DNA from: Clostridiales bacterium UBA1381
GTDB lineage: Bacteria > Bacillota > Clostridia > UBA1381
Direction: 5' to 3'
Assembly (NCBI GenBank): GCA_002305435.1
Contig: DBQZ01000098.1
Coordinates: forward strand, 1-5,309
Length of the DNA stretch: 5,309 bases
Of the stretch, positions 1 to 5,309 are shown one piece after another. A program made the position numbers and the translations under genes. The number at the start of each line of letters is the position of its first letter. Position 1 is the stretch's first letter. The notes under the pieces were generated by a model, which saw only the letters and a program-made list of their open reading frames with translations, had not been told where the DNA came from and ran no database searches.

Positions 1-368
1 CCGCAGATTATGACAAGGTCAATGTCTTTACAGCCGGATTCGGATATAAGCTCCTCTGTCATTGTGCGAAGCTGTGAGCGAATTGACGAGGTGAGCTGAG
101 CGGCTGCAAGGCCGGCGTTTCGCTCTATGCGGGAGATAACGTCTGCGCCGAATACACGTCCTTTGTTTACGGCCGTTTTTGTGAGCGACAAACCGGGGGC
201 GGTAAGTTTTGCGGCAATCGTTGTAGTTCCGATGTCGATGCAGACGGCACAAAGGCTTACCGCTGAGTCTGTAGCGGCGGCGGTTTCTGTGAAGATGTCG
301 GCGGACAGCTTAGTCCTCAATGGACAGGAGCTGCGGGAGCATGTGGAGCAGTTGCGGCTGCACAGCAT
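1..368 (-). CDS. ASKHA-domain ATPase, RACo/DUF4445-like (N-terminal part, runs off left edge)
   Basis: The first 122 codons are present and the gene continues beyond the window. Residues 42-55 carry an actin/Hsp70-type phosphate-binding loop (DIGTTT at 45-50). Residues 73-81 read FGADVISRI, a signature I associate with the ASKHA domain of RACo, the ATP-dependent reductive activator of corrinoid methyl-transfer proteins. The last visible residues (VIICG) sit where the family usually continues into a GNTTM-like motif. The N-terminus is odd. RACo proteins normally start with a [2Fe-2S] ferredoxin domain, but here only about 40 residues precede the ATPase core, and they begin with Cys3, Cys7, Cys10 and Cys15 (CX3CX2CX4CP), which could hold an Fe-S cluster or another metal. 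The ATG is well fixed: an in-frame TAA lies a short distance upstream, and AGGAAGTG precedes the ATG by about 5 bases. It is transcribed divergently from ftsH. Family assignment is fairly secure; the substrate (corrinoid protein or other redox enzyme) is not known from this fragment. Confidence 0.82.
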   Translation of the reverse strand, partial: MLCSRNCSTCSRSSCPLRTKLSADIFTETAAATDSAVSLCAVCIDIGTTTIAAKLTAPGLSLTKTAVNKGRVFGADVISRIERNAGLAAAQLTSSIRSQLRTMTEELISESGCKDIDLVIIC

Positions 369-406
369 AATATCACTTCCTAAAATATCTTAAAATTCCG
401 AATGAT

Positions 407-435
407 ATTATACTATGTTTTAATGTTTTTATCAA
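407..435 (-). promoter_or_regulatory. Sigma-A-type promoter of the ASKHA gene
   Basis: Read on the minus strand, TTGATA (430-435) is followed after exactly 17 bases by a perfect TATAAT (407-412). Transcription should begin near base 400, giving a leader of about 32 bases before the ATG at 368. It faces away from the ftsH promoter. Confidence 0.8.
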
Positions 436-485
436 GGCAGAATACGGCTTTTTGTTAATAAATTTTAAAATTTTACGGATATAGA

Positions 486-514
486 TTGAAAACAGCGTTT
501 TTTTATGCTACAAT
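486..514 (+). promoter_or_regulatory. Sigma-A-type promoter of ftsH
   Basis: TTGAAA (486-491) and TACAAT (509-514) are separated by 17 bases. The start point should be near 521, giving a leader of about 58 bases. The A/T tract AAATTTTAAAATTTT at 460-474 lies at about -61 to -47, where an UP element that contacts the RNA polymerase alpha subunit would sit. A perfect TATAAT at 517-522 lacks a matching -35 box at the right distance, so I prefer the 509-514 hexamer. No CIRCE (HrcA) or CtsR-type heptad repeat is visible, so classical heat-shock control by those repressors is not supported. Confidence 0.75.
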
Positions 515-533
515 ACTATAATAATAGAAGTAT

Positions 534-552
534 CTGTGGAAAATTTCCGCAG
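534..552. promoter_or_regulatory. Near-perfect inverted repeat in the ftsH leader (possible operator)
   Basis: Arms CTGTGGAAA (534-542) and TTTCCGCAG (544-552) flank a single central base. They match at 8 of 9 positions, and the ninth is a G/T pair. The dyad lies about 13-31 bases downstream of the predicted ftsH start point, a place where a bound repressor would block transcription. The loop is too short for a good RNA hairpin unless inner pairs open, so a DNA-binding dimer site is more likely than a terminator. I do not recognise the operator class. Confidence 0.4.
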
Positions 553-561
553 TAAACCTAC

Positions 562-571
562 AGGAGAAGTG
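562..571 (+). promoter_or_regulatory. Ribosome binding site of ftsH
   Basis: AGGAGAAGTG precedes the ftsH ATG at 579. The AGGAG core is 12 bases from that ATG, which is long, but only 5 bases from a second ATG at 572 that opens a five-codon frame. An in-frame TAG at 576-578, directly before 579, excludes any upstream start for ftsH. Confidence 0.65.
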
Positions 572-578
572 ATGTTAG

Positions 579-2690
579 ATGAAAAATGACAAAGGACCAA
601 AAAAACAGCCGTTTTTTAAAAACCCGTTTTTTATAATCCTTATAGCGTCAGTGCTTTTTTCGCTGCTTTTGAATGTCGCAATGACATCTCTGACAGCGCC
701 GAAGCAGCAGGAGATACGGTATGACGAGTTTATGACCATGCTGGAAAACGGCGAGGTGAAAACGGTGGTTTTAAGCTCCGACAAGATCACTATTTACAAG
801 CGGTCTGCCGAGGAGCTGCAAAAGGCGCAGGAGGAGGCTAATGCCGATAAGACGATAGCCCAGGTGGCAGGCGAGCTTGAGGAGTCGGCGGATATTATCG
901 CCGGCGAGGCTACGGCAGAACCGTCCGAGCAGCCGGAGCCGACAATGTCGGCGGCGATGTCTGTGCTTAATATGTACGGCGACGTGGTATCTAAAATGAA
1001 CGGCGAGACGGTTTATTACACCGGCTACATTTATGACGAGCGGCTTTTGGAAAAGCTTGATACGTATGATGTAGAGTATTACACTCCGTATTCGCAGACC
1101 AGCCCCTTAATGGAGTTCTTTGTAACATGGATACTGCCGCTCGGTATAATGTACCTGATATTCTTCCTTATAATGCGAATGCTGTCGAAGAAGATGGGCG
1201 GCGGCATGATGGGAGGCGTAGGCAAGTCGAACGCCAAGGTTTATATGGAATCCAAGACGGGCGTTACCTTCCAGGACGTGGCAGGTCAGGAGGAGGCAAA
1301 GGAGTCGCTTAATGAAATAGTAGATTTCCTGCACAATCCTGGCAAATATACAGCCATTGGTGCAAAGCAGCCCAAGGGCGCCCTGCTTGTGGGACCGCCG
1401 GGCACAGGTAAAACGCTTCTTGCAAAAGCCGTGGCAGGCGAGGCGAAGGTACCGTTTTTCTCGCTGTCCGGTTCTGAATTTGTGGAGATGTTCGTCGGTG
1501 TCGGTGCATCAAGAGTAAGGGATCTGTTTAAGCAGGCGGCCGACAAAGCGCCGTGTATCATATTCATAGATGAGATAGACGCAATAGGAAAAAGCCGTGA
1601 TACTCAGCTTTCGACAAATGATGAGCGTGAGCAGACGCTTAACCAGCTGCTTGCGGAGATGGACGGTTTCGATTCCTCAAAAGGTGTTGTGATACTGGCT
1701 GCGACAAACCGTCCGGAGGTGCTTGATAAGGCGCTTTTGCGTCCGGGACGTTTCGACCGCCGGATAATTGTGGAAAAGCCGGATCTTAAAGGAAGGGAAG
1801 AAATCCTCAAGGTACATTCCAAAAATGTAAAGATGGATCCCGACATAGATTTGCGTGAGATAGCGCTTGCAACGAGCGGAGCTGTCGGAGCGGATCTTGC
1901 AAACATCGTCAATGAGGCCGCCTTGCGGGCGGTAAGGATGGGGCGCAGGTTGGTGCTCCAGGAAGATTTGATGGAAGCGGTGGAAATAATAATTGCCGGT
2001 AAAGAGAAGAAAGACCGGATATTGTCGAAAAAGGAAAAGCGCATAGTTGCATTCCACGAGGTGGGTCATGCTCTTGCAAGCGCATTGCAGAAGAACACCC
2101 AGCCGGTGCAGAAGATAACGATTGTTCCCCGTACAATGGGCGCTCTTGGCTATACTCTGCAGGTTCCTGAGGAGGAACATTATCTTATGACAAAGGATGA
2201 GATAATCGACCAGATCACCGTTTATCTGGCGGGAAGAGCCGCAGAGGAGCTGGTGTTCGGATTGCAGACGACGGGCGCATCCAACGATATTGAGCAGGCG
2301 ACAAACCTTGCAAGATCGATGATAGCCCAGTACGGTATGTCCGACAAATTCGGCATGGCGGGACTTGAGAGCATACAAAACCGTTACCTTGACGGGCGCA
2401 ACGTCTCCAACTGTTCGGAGGAAACAAAGACTGTCATAGATAATGAGATAGTTGCACTTTTGAAAAATTGCCATGATAAGGCGTACAGCCTGCTTGAGTC
2501 GAGCAGAAAGGCGCTTGATGAGATAGCGGAGTTTTTGATAGAGCGTGAAACCATAACCGGGGCGGAGTTCATGGATATTTTAAACCGTGTCCGCCGTGAA
2601 GAAAATATGGAAGAGATACCGCTGGCAAAAAATGAGGACGAAGCAGAGGCTGAGAATACAGAGAAAACGCCGGCAGAATCCGAGGAATAA
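579..2690 (+). CDS. ftsH: ATP-dependent zinc metalloprotease FtsH
   Basis: A 703-residue membrane-bound AAA+ protease that forms a hexamer, unfolds membrane and short-lived cytosolic proteins using ATP, and cleaves them. A short basic N-terminus leads to TM1 (about 16-36), an extracytoplasmic domain (about 37-179) and TM2 (about 180-201). A Gly/Met-rich linker (207-216) then enters the AAA module: Walker A GPPGTGKT 272-279, pore motif FVG 305-307, Walker B IIFIDE 327-332, and the second region of homology near 375-394 with arginine fingers R391 and R394. The peptidase domain has HEVGH at 493-497, with D570 in GASND as the expected third zinc ligand. All key residues are intact. It is longer than the roughly 640 residues of the E. 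coli and B. subtilis proteins, mainly through an Ala/Glu-rich insert at about 75-140, plus an acidic C-terminal tail (about 675-703). It has its own promoter and terminator, so it is probably monocistronic. Confidence 0.98.
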   Translation: MKNDKGPKKQPFFKNPFFIILIASVLFSLLLNVAMTSLTAPKQQEIRYDEFMTMLENGEVKTVVLSSDKITIYKRSAEELQKAQEEANADKTIAQVAGELEESADIIAGEATAEPSEQPEPTMSAAMSVLNMYGDVVSKMNGETVYYTGYIYDERLLEKLDTYDVEYYTPYSQTSPLMEFFVTWILPLGIMYLIFFLIMRMLSKKMGGGMMGGVGKSNAKVYMESKTGVTFQDVAGQEEAKESLNEIVDFLHNPGKYTAIGAKQPKGALLVGPPGTGKTLLAKAVAGEAKVPFFSLSGSEFVEMFVGVGASRVRDLFKQAADKAPCIIFIDEIDAIGKSRDTQLSTNDEREQTLNQLLAEMDGFDSSKGVVILAATNRPEVLDKALLRPGRFDRRIIVEKPDLKGREEILKVHSKNVKMDPDIDLREIALATSGAVGADLANIVNEAALRAVRMGRRLVLQEDLMEAVEIIIAGKEKKDRILSKKEKRIVAFHEVGHALASALQKNTQPVQKITIVPRTMGALGYTLQVPEEEHYLMTKDEIIDQITVYLAGRAAEELVFGLQTTGASNDIEQATNLARSMIAQYGMSDKFGMAGLESIQNRYLDGRNVSNCSEETKTVIDNEIVALLKNCHDKAYSLLESSRKALDEIAEFLIERETITGAEFMDILNRVRREENMEEIPLAKNEDEAEAENTEKTPAESEE

Positions 2691-2693
2691 ACA

Positions 2694-2730
2694 AAAAGCC
2701 CTGCCCCATAAAAACGGAGTCAGGGCTTTT
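2694..2730 (+). terminator. Rho-independent terminator of ftsH
   Basis: AAAAGCCCTG (2694-2703) and CAGGGCTTTT (2721-2730) form a perfect 10-bp stem around a 17-base loop, four bases after the ftsH stop codon. The 3' T run is short (TTTT, then GTT). An A run precedes the left arm, so the element could also work on the opposite strand. It separates ftsH from the next promoter. Confidence 0.85.
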
Positions 2731-2771
2731 GTTAAAATTATGCAAATAAGTGCCGTTTTTTGGCAAAAGGG

Positions 2772-2799
2772 TTGAAAAATGCGAAATATGTGATATAAT
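2772..2799 (+). promoter_or_regulatory. Extended -10 promoter of the DJ-1/folate/CPBP/TatD cluster
   Basis: TTGAAA (2772-2777) is followed after 16 bases by a perfect TATAAT (2794-2799). A TG one base ahead of the hexamer (2791-2792) makes an extended -10 element. The start point should be near 2806, about 34 bases before the ATG at 2840. The promoter falls inside the 5' extension of the longer possible reading frame and so argues for the shorter protein. Confidence 0.82.
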
Positions 2800-2839
2800 A
2801 AACGTATCAGATAAACAAGCTGTGAAAGGTAGGATTTTT

Positions 2840-3376
2840 ATGGTATACGTAATTTTAGCCGATGGTTTTGAGGAAATAGAAGCGATAGAACCGATAGACA
2901 TTCTGCGCCGTTGCGGCGTTGAGGTGGCGACAGCATCTATAGCGGATACGCTTGAGGTGTGCGGGGCGCACGGGATAAAAATGCAGGCGGATATGATGGC
3001 GGAGGATGTTGACTTAAAAGAGGGAGACGTTCTTATGCTTCCGGGAGGTCCGGGGCATGAGCTTCTGGATGCTTCAAACATTGTACATGGACTGATAAAT
3101 GAAGCGCAGATTCGCCACTGCATAACAGCGGCCATATGCGCTGCACCGTCGGTTATCGGCAAGAAAAGCATGCTTTCGGGGAAACGTGCCACCTGCTATC
3201 CAGGATATGAGAAATACCTGTACGGAGCAGATGTTACAGGAAATAAGGTTGAGATAGACGGCAGTTTTATAACCGGCAAAGGGCCGGGGGCTGCTGCGGA
3301 TTTTGGTTTTGCTTTGGCTGCCCTGCTTAAGGGTCAGGAAACGGCTGATGCGGTGAGAAAGGCGATGCAGTTTTGA
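2840..3376 (+). CDS. DJ-1/PfpI (ThiJ/YajL-like) family protein
   Basis: A 178-residue cytosolic protein of the DJ-1 superfamily, whose members are credited with glyoxalase III/deglycase, chaperone or oxidative-stress functions. The exact reaction is not settled by sequence. It opens with the typical beta strand and GFEEIEAIEPID (9-20), where E14 matches the conserved active-site Glu. The nucleophile-elbow Cys is C100 in AAICAAPSVIG, and GKGPG (146-150) lies near the C-terminal strand. Where human DJ-1 has His126, the aligned region here reads ATCYPGY, with Tyr. An ATG at 2750 is in frame but would add 30 non-homologous residues and start upstream of the promoter. The ATG at 2840 is preceded by AAGGTAGGA with 5-base spacing and gives the family's usual start. 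It is the first gene of the cluster, and its TGA overlaps the next start. Old labels linking this family to thiazole (thiamine) synthesis are misleading. Confidence 0.92.
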   Translation: MVYVILADGFEEIEAIEPIDILRRCGVEVATASIADTLEVCGAHGIKMQADMMAEDVDLKEGDVLMLPGGPGHELLDASNIVHGLINEAQIRHCITAAICAAPSVIGKKSMLSGKRATCYPGYEKYLYGADVTGNKVEIDGSFITGKGPGAAADFGFALAALLKGQETADAVRKAMQF

Positions 3377-3939
3377 ATAAACACGAGCAGAGAGAATGTG
3401 CAAAGAAGCTGCGCTCGTCGCTAACGGGAGACGAAAGGCGGAAAAAGGATCATGAGATATTAAATAATCTCATGGCGATGCCTGAGATACAAAAGGCACA
3501 TTCGGTGATGATATATCTTTCTTTTGGCAGCGAGGTTGAGACGTTCCATATATTAGAGGAACTTTTGAAGGACGGCAAAGAGGTGTACGCTCCCGTTACA
3601 GACCGCAAGACCTGCCGTATGACGGCTGTCAGGGTGGAAAATCAGGCGGACTTAAAGCGGGGCGCATACGGCGTAGCAGAACCGGGCGGCAATGCAACAA
3701 TTGCTCCGGAAAAGCTTGATGTCATACTGGTTCCGGGACTTGTTTTTGACAGGGACGGCGGCAGGATAGGCTATGGTGCGGGATATTATGACCGTTTCTT
3801 GAAAAAGACGACGGCTTTAAAGGCGGCTCTTTGCTATGAGCTGCAATTGGTGGAAAAGGCAGCTACCGACTCCTGGGATGAGAGGATGGACTGCGTAGTG
3901 ACGGAAAGGGAGGTGATCAGACGTGGAGAAGCGGTTTAG
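3373..3939 (+). CDS. 5-formyltetrahydrofolate cyclo-ligase (MTHFS/YgfA family)
   Basis: A 188-residue cytosolic enzyme that uses ATP to convert 5-formyl-THF into 5,10-methenyl-THF. This returns an inhibitory folate to the one-carbon pool. The N-terminal helix with several Lys/Arg residues, IYLSFGSEVET (47-57), VYAPV (71-75), and especially VPGLVFDRDGG followed by IGYGAGYYDRF (132-142) are family signatures for the ATP/folate site. The C-terminal SWDERMDCVVTE segment (167-178) also fits. Length is normal. The start is a TTG that overlaps the stop codon of the DJ-1 gene in a 4-base TTGA, with AAAGG about 10 bases upstream, so translation is probably coupled. No ATG gives a full-length family protein: the next Met codons lie well inside the domain. 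Confidence 0.95.
   Translation: MNKHEQRECAKKLRSSLTGDERRKKDHEILNNLMAMPEIQKAHSVMIYLSFGSEVETFHILEELLKDGKEVYAPVTDRKTCRMTAVRVENQADLKRGAYGVAEPGGNATIAPEKLDVILVPGLVFDRDGGRIGYGAGYYDRFLKKTTALKAALCYELQLVEKAATDSWDERMDCVVTEREVIRRGEAV
3909..3918 (+). promoter_or_regulatory. Very strong ribosome binding site inside the cyclo-ligase gene, deciding the CPBP start
   Basis: GGAGGTGATC is an exact 10-base complement of the 16S rRNA 3' end. It ends 4 bases before the GTG at 3923 (9 bases measured from the GGAGG core). It lies within the last codons of the upstream gene and fixes the non-ATG start of the membrane protein. Confidence 0.85.
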
Positions 3940-4954
3940 AGGCTTTGAAAACGCCTGGTGGCTTGGACTTTTATTTCTTGCGGTTATGTTTTTCTCGCAG
4001 CTGTTTTTGGGAATATTTCTTTCCCGGAAAATTCCCGGCGAGTGGTTTAATATAATCTGCCGGCTGTTTATGCTCATACCGTGTTTTGTGGGCTTTGCCG
4101 TTTTAAAGAGGACGTATCCAAAAGTATCCCTGGGAGATAGTCTTAGTGTTCATAAATTCAAGCCGGTACTTGTGCCGATTTTGATCTTTCTGCCGTACTG
4201 TGCGCAGCAGTTTTTGGGGGTAGTGGCAACGCCGCTGAATTCGTTTATATCAACGCTGTTCGGCTCGTATGACCCCGGATATTCCTCATATATGGGCACG
4301 AAAGAGATAATGTTTACATTTTTGTCAAGCGTTGTGCTGGCTCCGATTATTGAGGAATTTATGTTCCGAGGCGTGATAATGAAGCTCTTGGAGAGGTACG
4401 GTCTTTTACGAGCGGTTATCTATTCATCGCTTATTTTTGCGCTGATGCACTTAGACCCCACGTCTTTTGTTATGGTATTCTGCCTCGGTGTGATATTTGC
4501 GTTGGTGAAGTATATGAGCGGCTCGATATGGCCGGCCGTGCTGATGCATGCTTCCAATAATTTTTTGAGCTTGCTTTTAAATCTGTACGCTGATAATATA
4601 AGCGATTTTTCGGAAATATTGCTTATCTTCCTTTCGTCCATGTTCGCTCCCGTCTTGTTTGTTTTGGCGATGTATGTTTGCCGTGGAAAATGGCGCTGGT
4701 GGCAGGGATTGGTATGGAGGAATAATTTTTCCCACAAGCTCTCGGTAGCAATGGTGATATTCATTGCAATATTTGCCGGAGTGTGCGCCGTTACTGCTGC
4801 TCGCAATATATATCAGCGCACAAATACGTATTTTACGTATGAATATCCCCAAGAGGAGGAAGTATACGGCGAGGGATACCCGTTCGGCTGGGAGATACCG
4901 TTTGAGGAGGAAACCCCCGATAACAGATACGCCCCGTCAGCAAACATAGCATAA
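3923..4954 (+). CDS. CPBP-family intramembrane protease (CAAX protease/Abi-like)
   Basis: A 343-residue polytopic membrane protein with about eight or nine hydrophobic segments (near 13-33, 42-62, 80-100, 129-146, 161-178, 182-198, 203-222, 231-252, 272-293). The conserved motifs of the Rce1/CPBP glutamic proteases are present: EEFMFRG with E144, E145 and R149; FALMHLD with H176; and MHASNN with H209 and N213. The proposed catalytic Glu/His set is therefore intact. In bacteria the family includes proteins tied to bacteriocin immunity, peptide maturation or phage abortive infection, but most members have no known substrate and this one cannot be assigned. No bacteriocin or leader-peptide gene is visible nearby. 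After the last hydrophobic segment there is a polar tail (about 294-343) rich in Glu, Tyr and Pro. The GTG start follows an exceptional ribosome binding site and overlaps the cyclo-ligase gene by 17 bases, so it is co-transcribed. Confidence 0.9.
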   Translation: MEKRFRGFENAWWLGLLFLAVMFFSQLFLGIFLSRKIPGEWFNIICRLFMLIPCFVGFAVLKRTYPKVSLGDSLSVHKFKPVLVPILIFLPYCAQQFLGVVATPLNSFISTLFGSYDPGYSSYMGTKEIMFTFLSSVVLAPIIEEFMFRGVIMKLLERYGLLRAVIYSSLIFALMHLDPTSFVMVFCLGVIFALVKYMSGSIWPAVLMHASNNFLSLLLNLYADNISDFSEILLIFLSSMFAPVLFVLAMYVCRGKWRWWQGLVWRNNFSHKLSVAMVIFIAIFAGVCAVTAARNIYQRTNTYFTYEYPQEEEVYGEGYPFGWEIPFEEETPDNRYAPSANIA

Positions 4955-4956
4955 TA

Positions 4957-4962
4957 AGGAGG
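4957..4962 (+). promoter_or_regulatory. Ribosome binding site of the TatD-family gene
   Basis: A consensus AGGAGG sits 9 bases before the ATG at 4972, within the 17-base gap after the CPBP stop codon. No terminator or promoter is seen in this gap, so the gene should be read from the same transcript. Confidence 0.8.
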
Positions 4963-4971
4963 AAGCAGAAA

Positions 4972-5309
4972 ATGCTGTTTGATTCTCATGCGCACTATGA
5001 CGATGAGAAATTTGATGATGACCGCCACAGCCTGCTTGAGTCTATGCAGGAGAACAATGTCGGCGGTATAGTAAATTCCTGTTCGGAGCTTTCCGACATG
5101 GAAAGGATAATCCCGCTTATAGAGAAGTACCCGTTCATGTATGCAACTGTCGGGATACATCCACATTCGGCAGATACGCTTGACGATGAAGCTCTCGAAA
5201 GGATAAAGGCTTATCTTGAGCATCCAAAGGTAAAAGCGATAGGTGAAATAGGCCTTGATTATTACTACGACTTCTCGCCCAGGAAGGTGCAGCAGGAAGC
5301 GTTTGCCCG
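4972..5309 (+). CDS. TatD family metal-dependent hydrolase (N-terminal part, runs off right edge)
   Basis: The first 112 codons are present, a little under half of the family's usual length of about 255 residues. It is a TIM-barrel amidohydrolase-type enzyme that needs divalent metal. TatD homologues act as 3'-5' exonucleases or DNases, and some have been reported as D-aminoacyl-tRNA deacylases. Visible metal-site residues are H6 and H8 in DSHAHYD, the GIHPH segment with H63 and H65, and E92 in GEIGLDYY. These match the first, second and third conserved blocks of the family in order. The frame is open to the window end with no sign of damage. It is the fourth gene of the cluster; in many Firmicutes TatD instead lies beside metG and rnmV, so this context is somewhat different. 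The specific nucleic-acid substrate cannot be deduced. Confidence 0.94.
   Translation, partial: MLFDSHAHYDDEKFDDDRHSLLESMQENNVGGIVNSCSELSDMERIIPLIEKYPFMYATVGIHPHSADTLDDEALERIKAYLEHPKVKAIGEIGLDYYYDFSPRKVQQEAFA

Noticed and set aside
127..393. An 88-codon plus-strand open frame at the left edge
   Set aside because: It is antisense to the ASKHA gene, whose frame shows clear family motifs, and it has no ribosome binding site.
460..474. The A/T palindrome AAATTTTAAAATTTT as a terminator or protein-binding repeat
   Set aside because: It contains no GC stem and is simple A/T sequence; its position fits an UP element of the ftsH promoter better.
517..522. A perfect TATAAT as the ftsH -10 box
   Set aside because: No -35-like hexamer lies 16-18 bases upstream, while TACAAT at 509-514 pairs with TTGAAA at exactly 17 bases. 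It could serve as a minor alternative start.
1677..2474. A long open frame (265 codons) on the minus strand, antisense to ftsH
   Set aside because: It lies wholly inside the strongly conserved AAA/peptidase coding region, its product resembles no protein family I know, and it is best explained as a codon-usage shadow. The other antisense frames over ftsH were rejected for the same reason.
2750..2839. A 30-residue N-terminal extension of the DJ-1 family protein starting at an ATG at 2750
   Set aside because: The added residues do not match the family, the predicted promoter (2772-2799) lies inside the extension, and the ATG at 2840 has a well-placed ribosome binding site.
2569..3192. A 207-codon minus-strand frame spanning the ftsH 3' end, the terminator and the DJ-1 gene
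   Set aside because: It crosses a terminator hairpin and a consensus promoter, is antisense to two recognisable genes, and has a Ser/Pro-rich composition typical of a reverse-strand shadow.
3923..4954. CPBP protein as part of a bacteriocin immunity or phage-defence module
   Set aside because: No precursor peptide, transporter, toxin or other defence gene is seen in the window, and its neighbours are housekeeping enzymes.

Overview
The window looks like an ordinary chromosomal stretch from an anaerobic member of the Clostridia (Firmicutes/Bacillota). The signs are moderate GC, frequent ATA isoleucine codons, strong AGGAGG-type ribosome binding sites, consensus sigma-A-like promoters, and a gene set typical of gut or sediment Clostridia. 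No rRNA, tRNA, CRISPR array, insertion sequence or phage gene is visible. The genus cannot be fixed from the sequence.

Left edge (1-578). A gene on the minus strand runs off the left end. It encodes the N-terminus of an ASKHA-fold ATPase of the RACo / DUF4445 type, the reductive activators of corrinoid proteins. It opens with a short four-cysteine segment where the usual [2Fe-2S] ferredoxin domain would be. Its promoter (TTGATA-17-TATAAT) is back to back with the promoter of ftsH (TTGAAA-17-TACAAT). The roughly 210-base intergenic region also holds an A/T tract upstream of the ftsH -35 box, a 19-base dyad just downstream of the ftsH promoter, and a five-codon mini-ORF that overlaps the ftsH start.

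Centre (579-2730). ftsH is complete. It encodes the membrane-anchored AAA+ zinc metalloprotease, with all catalytic motifs intact and an enlarged extracytoplasmic domain. A perfect 10-bp GC-rich hairpin follows the stop codon and isolates it as a single-gene transcription unit.

Right half (2772-5309). An extended -10 promoter drives a tight same-strand cluster: a DJ-1/PfpI family protein, 5-formyltetrahydrofolate cyclo-ligase, a CPBP-family (CAAX-protease-like) membrane protein, and a TatD-type metal-dependent hydrolase cut by the right edge. The junctions are a 4-base TTGA overlap, a 17-base overlap and a 17-base gap, so these are very probably one operon with translational coupling. The themes are protein and metabolite repair, folate (C1) salvage, membrane proteolysis and nucleic-acid or D-amino-acyl-type hydrolysis. 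No obvious single pathway links them.

No convincing undescribed system is present. The points most worth a second look are the cysteine-rich N-terminus of the ASKHA protein and the dyad plus overlapping mini-ORF in the ftsH leader.
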